Source: Actinomycetes bacterium (GTDB lineage: Bacteria; Actinomycetota; Actinomycetes; Actinomycetales; Cellulomonadaceae). Taken from it: DNA of 9,877 nt. Every line of letters starts with the position of its first letter. The first letter of the stretch is position 1. Positions 5,854 through 9,877 of this stretch are shown piece by piece. The notes beneath the pieces were generated by a model. The model was not told the DNA's origin. It was given only the letters and a program-made list of their open reading frames with translations, and did no database searches. The stretch spans positions 1 through 9,877 of the forward strand of contig JAEYXM010000182.1 in the NCBI GenBank assembly GCA_023428465.1. Direction: 5' to 3'. The translations under genes were made by a program, and so were the position numbers.

Positions 5854-6969
5854 GTGACCCAGCCGCGACCCGACCTCCCGCTGCGCCCCGACCTGCGGGG
5901 CCTGGAGCCGTACGGCGCGCCCCAGCTCCACGTGCCCGTGGTGCTCAACGTCAACGAGAACCCGTACCCGCCGTCCGAGGCGGTCGCGGCGGACATCGCG
6001 GCCGCCGTGCTGGCCGCCGCCCGCGGGCTCAACCGCTACCCGGACCGCGACTTCCCGGACCTGCGTGCCGACCTCGCGACCTACCTGGCGCGCGAGTCCG
6101 GCGTCGCGGTCGACGCGTCGCAGGTCTGGGCGGCGAACGGCTCGAACGAGGTGATGCTCCACCTGCTCCAGGCGTTCGGCGGCCCGGGCCGGACGGCGGT
6201 GTCCTTCGCGCCCACCTACTCGATGTATCCGGAGTACGCGCGCGACACCTCGACGGCCTGGGTGGTCGGCCGCCGGGCGGAGGACTTCACGCTCGACCCG
6301 GCCCACGTCGCCGAGGTGCTCGCCGAGCACCGCCCGTCGGTGGTCCTGCTGGCCAGCCCGAACAACCCCACCGGCACGGCGCTGCCGCGCACGACGGTCG
6401 AGCGCGTCCTCGCCGCCGCCGACGACGTCCCGGGCGGCTGCGTCGTCGTCGTCGACGAGGCGTACGGGGAGTTCCGCCGCGTCGGGACGCCGTCCGCGCT
6501 CGAGCTGCTCGCCGAGCACCCGAACCTGGCGGTGTCGCGGACCATGTCCAAGGCGTTCGGCATGGCCGGGGCCCGGATCGGCTACCTCGCGGCGGACCCG
6601 GGGCTCATCGCGGCGCTCGAGATCGTGCGTCTGCCCTACCACCTGTCCGCGGTGACGCAGGCGGTCGCGCGGGCCGCCCTCGCGCACTCCACCGAGCTGA
6701 TGGCGCAGGTCGACGGCCTGCGGCGCGAGCGCGACGGGCTCGTCGACTGGCTGCGCGGCGAGGGCTTCGTCGTCGCGGACTCCGACGCGAACTTCGTGCT
6801 CTTCGGCCAGTTCGAGGACCGCCACGCCGTCTGGCAGGGCCTGCTCGACCGCGGCGTGCTCATCCGTGAGGTGGGCCCCGAGGGGTGGCTGCGCGTCTCG
6901 GTCGGCACGCCGGCGGAGACGGCGGCCTTCCGTGCGGCGCTCCTCGCCGTGACGTCGGCGACGCGCTGA
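5854..6969 (+). CDS. hisC: Histidinol-phosphate aminotransferase
   Basis: PLP-dependent class I/II aminotransferase converting imidazole-acetol phosphate and glutamate to L-histidinol phosphate and 2-oxoglutarate. It is 371 residues, a normal length, cytoplasmic, usually dimeric. Visible motifs are LNVNENPYPPS (31-41), AANGSNEVM (94-101, phosphate-binding turn), PTYSMYPEYAR (120-130), ASPNNPTG (167-174), the cofactor-pyridine aspartate D201 in VVDEAYGEF, the Schiff-base lysine K233 in SRTMSKAFGMAGARIGY with R241, and the substrate-carboxylate arginine R347 in WLRVSVG. The GTG at 5854 is preferred over 5776 on promoter position and homology. The aromatic aminotransferase of similar sequence is the main alternative, but the his context favours HisC. 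It opens the his run and is followed after 109 nt by hisB. Confidence 0.96.
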   Translation: MTQPRPDLPLRPDLRGLEPYGAPQLHVPVVLNVNENPYPPSEAVAADIAAAVLAAARGLNRYPDRDFPDLRADLATYLARESGVAVDASQVWAANGSNEVMLHLLQAFGGPGRTAVSFAPTYSMYPEYARDTSTAWVVGRRAEDFTLDPAHVAEVLAEHRPSVVLLASPNNPTGTALPRTTVERVLAAADDVPGGCVVVVDEAYGEFRRVGTPSALELLAEHPNLAVSRTMSKAFGMAGARIGYLAADPGLIAALEIVRLPYHLSAVTQAVARAALAHSTELMAQVDGLRRERDGLVDWLRGEGFVVADSDANFVLFGQFEDRHAVWQGLLDRGVLIREVGPEGWLRVSVGTPAETAAFRAALLAVTSATR

Positions 6970-7000
6970 CCAGGTCGCCGTGACCCTGTGACGCGCTGAC
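6960..7000 (+). repeat. 11-bp direct repeat flanking the hisC stop
   Basis: GACGCGCTGAC occurs at 6960-6970, where it contains the hisC stop codon, and again at 6990-7000. The copies are 30 bp apart and identical. No binding protein is suggested by the sequence, and chance duplication cannot be excluded. Confidence 0.5.
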
Positions 7001-7003
7001 GCC

Positions 7004-7020
7004 TCCCGCCCGCGGCGGGA
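7004..7020 (+). repeat. Perfect inverted repeat in the hisC-hisB gap
   Basis: TCCCGCC-CGC-GGCGGGA forms a 7-bp perfect stem with a 3-nt loop, 35 nt after the hisC stop. There is no U-rich run after it, so it may stabilise the hisC 3' end or pause polymerase rather than terminate. Confidence 0.55.
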
Positions 7021-7033
7021 TGATCGTGAGACA

Positions 7034-7045
7034 GTACGGCCGTAC
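7034..7045 (+). promoter_or_regulatory. Perfect 12-bp palindrome GTACGGCCGTAC upstream of hisB
   Basis: GTACGGCCGTAC is an uninterrupted self-complementary site ending 33 nt before the hisB ATG. Its symmetry fits a dimeric regulator operator, but no matching family is recognised and no TANNNT -10 is evident beside it. It is the only prominent site in the 109-nt hisC-hisB gap besides the hairpin at 7004-7020 and the hisB ribosome-binding site. Confidence 0.4.
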
Positions 7046-7063
7046 CCCCACGTGCACGGCCCC

Positions 7064-7073
7064 GAGGAGGAGG
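7064..7073 (+). promoter_or_regulatory. Strong Shine-Dalgarno sequence of hisB
   Basis: GAGGAGGAGG lies 5 nt before the ATG at 7079. It fixes that ATG over an in-frame GTG at 7052 that precedes the ribosome-binding site. hisB is thus translated from a leadered or polycistronic message, unlike most genes here. Confidence 0.9.
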
Positions 7074-7078
7074 ACCGC

Positions 7079-7678
7079 ATGAGCCGCACCGGCCGCGTGC
7101 AGAGGACCACGTCGGAGTCCGACGTGCTGGTGGAGCTGGACCTCGACGGTTCCGGCCGCACCGAGATCTCGACGACGGTGCCGTTCTACGACCACATGCT
7201 CACGGCGCTGGGCAAGCACTCCCTCATGGACCTGACGGTCCGTGCCACGGGGGACACGCACATCGACGCCCACCACACGGTCGAGGACGTGGCGATCGCG
7301 ATCGGGCAGGCGCTGCGCCAGGCGCTCGGCGACAAGGCCGGCATCGCGCGGTTCGGCGACGCGATGGTCCCCCTGGACGAGGCGCTCGCGCAGGCGGTCG
7401 TCGACGTGTCCGGGCGGCCCTACCTCGTGCACCGGGGCGAGCCCGCGGGCCAGGAGTACCACCTGATCGGCGGCCACTTCACCGGCTCCCTCACGCGGCA
7501 CGTCCTGGAGTCGATCGCCCACCACGCGGGCATCTGCATCCACATGCGCGTGCTCGCCGGCCGGGACCCGCACCACATCGTCGAGGCGCAGTTCAAGGCG
7601 CTCGCGCGGGCGCTGCGTGCCGCGGTCGAACCCGACCCGCGCGTGCAGGGCATCCCGTCGACGAAGGGCACCCTGTGA
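7079..7678 (+). CDS. hisB: Imidazoleglycerol-phosphate dehydratase (monofunctional)
   Basis: Dehydrates imidazole glycerol phosphate to imidazole acetol phosphate, the step before HisC; a manganese-dependent 24-mer in characterised homologues. At 199 residues it is the single-domain form without the N-terminal histidinol-phosphatase of E. coli HisB. The expected metal ligands are all visible: H39 (FYDHML), H65-H66 and E69 (DAHHTVED), H141, and H165-H166 with E169 (DPHHIVEAQFKALARAL). R91 and the C-terminal GIPSTKGTL are also family-typical. The ATG is fixed by the strong ribosome-binding site. Its TGA overlaps the GTG of the following unknown gene by 4 nt, implying coupled translation. A separate histidinol-phosphatase must be encoded elsewhere. 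Confidence 0.98.
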   Translation: MSRTGRVQRTTSESDVLVELDLDGSGRTEISTTVPFYDHMLTALGKHSLMDLTVRATGDTHIDAHHTVEDVAIAIGQALRQALGDKAGIARFGDAMVPLDEALAQAVVDVSGRPYLVHRGEPAGQEYHLIGGHFTGSLTRHVLESIAHHAGICIHMRVLAGRDPHHIVEAQFKALARALRAAVEPDPRVQGIPSTKGTL

Positions 7679-8136
7679 CCGAGGGCGACCGGCCGCTCGC
7701 CCCGGCGGCCGTCGTCATCACGCAGGTCGCCGTGCCGGAGCTGATCGCGGCCGCATGCGCGGGCGAGCGCATCGACGTCGACGTCGTGCCGACGGAGATC
7801 GGCTGCGTCGCGGTCCTGCGCTCAGCCACGGGGAAGGAGCCGCAGTCCGCTGCGCGCGCGGTCTCGCGCGCGCTGGCCCGCACGGGTACGCCGGTGGTCC
7901 TGCTGGTCCAGCGTGAGGGGCGGCTCGACGCCTCGCTGTGGCGCGCCGGCGCGGTCGAGCGTGCGCTCGCCCCGGGTCTCGCGCTCGAGGGCGCACCGGC
8001 CGAGGTCGAGGGCCTCCTGCTGGGCTCCGTGTCCGCCGCGGACCTGCCCGGCGTCGTGCCGAGCATCGGCGTCGGGCGGCTCGCCGCCCTGCGGATGGTG
8101 GCTCGCGGGGTCCGTCGCGGACGCCGCGGCGCGTGA
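7675..8136 (+). CDS. Uncharacterised protein coupled to hisB
   Basis: A 153-residue protein I do not recognise. It starts at GTG 7675 inside the hisB stop (GTGA), with a weak GAAGGG 6 nt upstream, so translation is probably coupled. Residues about 12-50 alternate hydrophobic strands and a helix (AVVITQVAVPELIAAACAG, DVDVVPTEIGCVAVLRS), then an Ala/Arg helix (SAARAVSRALAR), a strand TPVVLLVQREGRLD, and further Leu/Ala-rich segments. The C-terminus (ALRMVARGVRRGRRGA) is strongly basic. No signal peptide, membrane helix or catalytic motif stands out; the composition suggests a small cytoplasmic alpha/beta domain. G/C third-position bias matches neighbouring genes. Its place between hisB and hisH suggests a link to histidine synthesis, which is inference only. 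Confidence 0.78.
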   Translation: MTEGDRPLAPAAVVITQVAVPELIAAACAGERIDVDVVPTEIGCVAVLRSATGKEPQSAARAVSRALARTGTPVVLLVQREGRLDASLWRAGAVERALAPGLALEGAPAEVEGLLLGSVSAADLPGVVPSIGVGRLAALRMVARGVRRGRRGA

Positions 8137-8154
8137 CGGCCTCCACCGGGCGGA

Positions 8155-8178
8155 CGGCGCCCGGGGCCGTGGGCGCCG
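8155..8178 (+). repeat. Perfect inverted repeat just upstream of the hisH -10
   Basis: CGGCGCCC (8155-8162) and GGGCGCCG (8171-8178) form an 8-bp perfect stem with an 8-nt loop. It lies between the unknown gene and hisH and covers the expected -35 zone, ending 5 nt before the -10 hexamer. A short CGTT follows, too weak for a standard intrinsic terminator. It could be an operator or a 3'-end hairpin of the upstream message. Confidence 0.5.
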
Positions 8179-8183
8179 CTCGT

Positions 8184-8189
8184 TAGGCT
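8184..8189 (+). promoter_or_regulatory. -10 hexamer TAGGCT of a predicted leaderless hisH promoter
   Basis: TAGGCT ends 6 nt before the GTG at 8196 and no Shine-Dalgarno sequence is present. It suggests an internal promoter for hisH-priA-SseB within the his run. Confidence 0.65.
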
Positions 8190-8195
8190 TGCCCG

Positions 8196-8828
8196 GTGGC
8201 AGCTCCCCGGGTGGTCGTCCTCGACTACGGCTTCGGCAACGTGCGGTCCGCCGTGCGTGCGCTCGAGCGCGTCGGCGCCCAGGTCGAGCTCACCGCGGAC
8301 CACGGCGCCGCGGAGGCCGCCGACGGCCTGGTGGTGCCCGGTGTCGGTGCCTTCGCCGCCTGCATGGCCGGGCTCCGCGCGGTGCGCGGGGACCAGGTGG
8401 TGGACCGGCGACTCGCCGGCGGTCGCCCGGTCCTCGGCATCTGCGTCGGGATGCAGATCATGTTCGAGACGGGCGAGGAGCACGGTGTACGGACGCCCGG
8501 GCTGGGGGAGTGGCCCGGCGTCGTCGACCGCCTCGACGCACCCGTGGTGCCGCACATGGGCTGGTCGACGGTCGAGCCCCCCGAGGGCACCGTGCTGTTC
8601 CGTGGCCTCGAGCACGAGCGGTTCTACTTCGTGCACTCCTACGCCGCGCGCGAGCTCGGCCCGCTCGGAGGCGGCCGGTTCGCCCCGCCGCTGGTGACGT
8701 GGTCGACGCACGGCGAGCGCTTCGTCGCGGCGGTCGAGAACGGCCCGCTCGCCGCCACCCAGTTCCACCCGGAGAAGTCCGGCGACGCCGGTGCGGAGCT
8801 GCTCCGCACCTGGGTCGGCACGCTCTAG
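8196..8828 (+). CDS. hisH: Imidazole glycerol phosphate synthase, glutamine amidotransferase subunit
   Basis: Class I (triad) glutaminase that hydrolyses glutamine and channels ammonia to HisF, which makes imidazole glycerol phosphate and AICAR. The 210-residue length is normal. The sequence shows VVLDYGFGNVRSA (7-19), the oxyanion-strand segment VVPGVGAF (46-53), the nucleophile C83 in GICVGMQIMF, PHMGWSTV (119-126), and the rest of the triad H191 and E193 in QFHPEKSG. All catalytic residues are intact. The GTG start agrees with the -10 hexamer 6 nt upstream and with the first beta strand. The partner hisF is not in the window. priA follows after 33 nt. Confidence 0.97.
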   Translation: MAAPRVVVLDYGFGNVRSAVRALERVGAQVELTADHGAAEAADGLVVPGVGAFAACMAGLRAVRGDQVVDRRLAGGRPVLGICVGMQIMFETGEEHGVRTPGLGEWPGVVDRLDAPVVPHMGWSTVEPPEGTVLFRGLEHERFYFVHSYAARELGPLGGGRFAPPLVTWSTHGERFVAAVENGPLAATQFHPEKSGDAGAELLRTWVGTL

Positions 8829-8850
8829 GCCACCCGCGTCCGCCGCCACG

Positions 8851-8857
8851 AGAGGAG
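8851..8857 (+). promoter_or_regulatory. Shine-Dalgarno sequence of priA
   Basis: AGAGGAG lies 4 nt before the ATG at 8862, a clear ribosome-binding site. Together with the 33-nt gap to hisH it indicates that priA is translated from a message shared with hisH. Confidence 0.85.
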
Positions 8858-8861
8858 TCCC

Positions 8862-9590
8862 ATGTCCCGCCTGGTCCTGCTGCCCGCCGTCGACGTCGCC
8901 GGAGGGCAGGCCGTCCGCCTCGTCCAGGGCGAGGCCGGCTCGGAGACGTCCTACGGCGACCCGCTCCAGGCTGCGCTGGACTGGCAGGCCGGCGGAGCGG
9001 AGTGGATCCACCTCGTGGACCTCGACGCGGCCTTCGGGCGTGGGTCCAACGCGGACCTCCTGGCGGAGGTCGTGCAGGCGGTCGACGTGCAGGTGGAGAT
9101 GTCGGGCGGCATCCGCGACGACGCCTCCCTGGAGCGCGCGCTCGCGACGGGCTGCGCGCGCGTGAACCTCGGCACGGCCGCCCTGGAGGACCCGGAGTGG
9201 ACGGCCGCGGCCATCGCGCGCCACGGCGACCGGATCGCCGTCGGGCTGGACGTGCGCGGCACCACGCTCGCGGCGCGCGGCTGGACGCGCGACGGCGGCG
9301 ACCTGTGGGAGGTCCTGGCGCGCCTGGACGACGCGGGGTGCACGCGCTACGTCGTCACCGACGTGACGAAGGACGGCACCTTGCGGGGCCCGAACCTGGA
9401 CCTGCTGCGCGAGGTCTGCTCGCGGACGTCGGCGCCCGTCGTGGCGTCGGGCGGCATCTCGAGCCTGGACGACCTGCGGGCTCTCCGCGAGCTCGTCCCC
9501 GTGGGCGTGGACTCTGCGATCGTCGGCAAGGCGCTCTACGCGGGCGCCTTCACGCTCCCCGAGGCCCTGGACGTGGCCGGGCGGCCGTAG
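8862..9590 (+). CDS. priA: Bifunctional phosphoribosyl isomerase A (HisA/TrpF)
   Basis: A (beta/alpha)8-barrel isomerase acting on ProFAR in histidine synthesis (HisA role) and on phosphoribosyl anthranilate in tryptophan synthesis (TrpF role). It is 242 residues, normal for actinobacterial PriA. The general base D11 (LLPAVDV), R19, S81 and R85 (MSGGIRDD), D130 (GLDVRG) and the general acid D171 (VTKDGTL) are present. The RGW pair R139/W141 matches the R143/W145 substrate-switch residues of Mycobacterium tuberculosis PriA with a constant four-residue shift also seen for D171 (D175), which supports the dual-specificity form over plain HisA. Phosphate-binding GG turns are at SGGIR and ASGGISS. 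The ATG has a good ribosome-binding site. The TAG overlaps the next GTG by one base. Confidence 0.95.
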   Translation: MSRLVLLPAVDVAGGQAVRLVQGEAGSETSYGDPLQAALDWQAGGAEWIHLVDLDAAFGRGSNADLLAEVVQAVDVQVEMSGGIRDDASLERALATGCARVNLGTAALEDPEWTAAAIARHGDRIAVGLDVRGTTLAARGWTRDGGDLWEVLARLDDAGCTRYVVTDVTKDGTLRGPNLDLLREVCSRTSAPVVASGGISSLDDLRALRELVPVGVDSAIVGKALYAGAFTLPEALDVAGRP

Positions 9591-9877
9591 TGGCCGGGCG
9601 CGAGCTCCCGCCGACGTCGCGCTTCGCCGCGGACGACGGCGCCCCCGACCCCGCGCTGGCGGCGGCCGTCGCGGCCTACCGGTCGGGCACGGGCTCGCTG
9701 CCCGACGTCGTCGCGGCCCTCGCACGCGCTCGCGTGCTCGTCCCGGTGGTCGCTGTCGAGCACGATGAACCGCCGACCGACGAGCCGGCCGGCCCGTTCG
9801 CGGAGGCCCGGCACGCGTCGGCGTCGGTGGTGGCGGTCGCCGCACCGGACGGCCGCACGGCGCTCCCGGTCTTCTCG
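9590..9877 (+). CDS. SseB-family protein, N-terminal part (runs off the window)
   Basis: The reading frame opens with the GTG at 9590-9592, sharing one base with the priA TAG (TAGTG), and stays open for 96 codons to the window end. The pattern RFAADDGAPDPALAAAV, then YRSGTGSLPDVVAALARARVLVPVVAV (30-56), an acidic Pro-rich loop, and ASVVAVAAPDGRTALPVFS (77-96) resembles the N-terminal SseB domain (PF07179), including the RVLVPV strand and the closing RTALPVFS motif. Such genes are, to my knowledge, common next to priA in actinobacteria; their role is not established. No separate promoter or ribosome-binding site is seen, so coupling to priA is likely. Without the C-terminus the family call is provisional. 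Confidence 0.8.
   Translation, partial: MAGRELPPTSRFAADDGAPDPALAAAVAAYRSGTGSLPDVVAALARARVLVPVVAVEHDEPPTDEPAGPFAEARHASASVVAVAAPDGRTALPVFS

Noticed and set aside
5484..6869. 461-codon plus-strand frame overlapping DUF952 and hisC
   Set aside because: It is out of frame with hisC, Arg/Gly/Pro-rich, and has no domain or start signal.
7593..9845. 750-codon open frame on the minus strand across the unknown gene, hisH and priA
   Set aside because: It is antisense to genes with intact catalytic motifs; its product is Arg/Pro/His-rich with no domain, an artefact of GC-rich codon use.

Overview
The window is high-GC actinobacterial chromosome. Strong G/C bias at third codon positions, many GTG starts, a bifunctional PriA in place of plain HisA, and a dnaE-hisD-hisC-hisB-hisH-priA order all point to a Cellulomonas-like member of the Micrococcales; the genus is an inference. 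It is core, vertically inherited DNA. I see no insertion sequence, integrase, CRISPR array, tRNA or rRNA.

Layout. (1) 1-1712: the 3' half of dnaE, the replicative DNA polymerase III alpha subunit. (2) 1742-2152: a small PPOX/split-barrel flavin or F420 oxidoreductase-like protein. (3) 2229-3557: hisD. (4) 3655-5345: a translationally coupled pair, made of a membrane protein with a YgjV-like N-terminus fused to a GNAT-like domain, then a degenerate aminoglycoside-phosphotransferase-fold protein that lacks the catalytic aspartate. (5) 5358-5783, minus strand: a DUF952 protein, convergent with the pair and divergent from hisC. (6) 5854-9877: hisC, hisB, an unrecognised 153-aa gene overlapping the end of hisB, hisH, priA (hisA/trpF), and the start of an SseB-family gene that runs off the window.

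HisD, HisC, HisB, HisH and PriA cover late and middle steps of histidine biosynthesis; HisH needs HisF, which is not in the window and may lie downstream. PriA also serves tryptophan synthesis. The most consistent non-coding signal is a TANNNT -10 hexamer placed 6-7 nt upstream of the start codon of six genes (PPOX, hisD, the membrane-GNAT gene, hisC, hisH and, on the minus strand, DUF952). This is the spacing expected of leaderless mRNAs. Only hisB and priA have clear Shine-Dalgarno sequences, and both start with ATG; the remaining genes are entered by stop/start overlaps (GTGA or TAGTG).

I found no dramatic new system. The best leads are the unknown gene coupled to hisB, the membrane-GNAT plus pseudokinase pair inserted between hisD and hisC, and the near-uniform leaderless promoter layout. 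No gap between genes exceeds about 110 bases.
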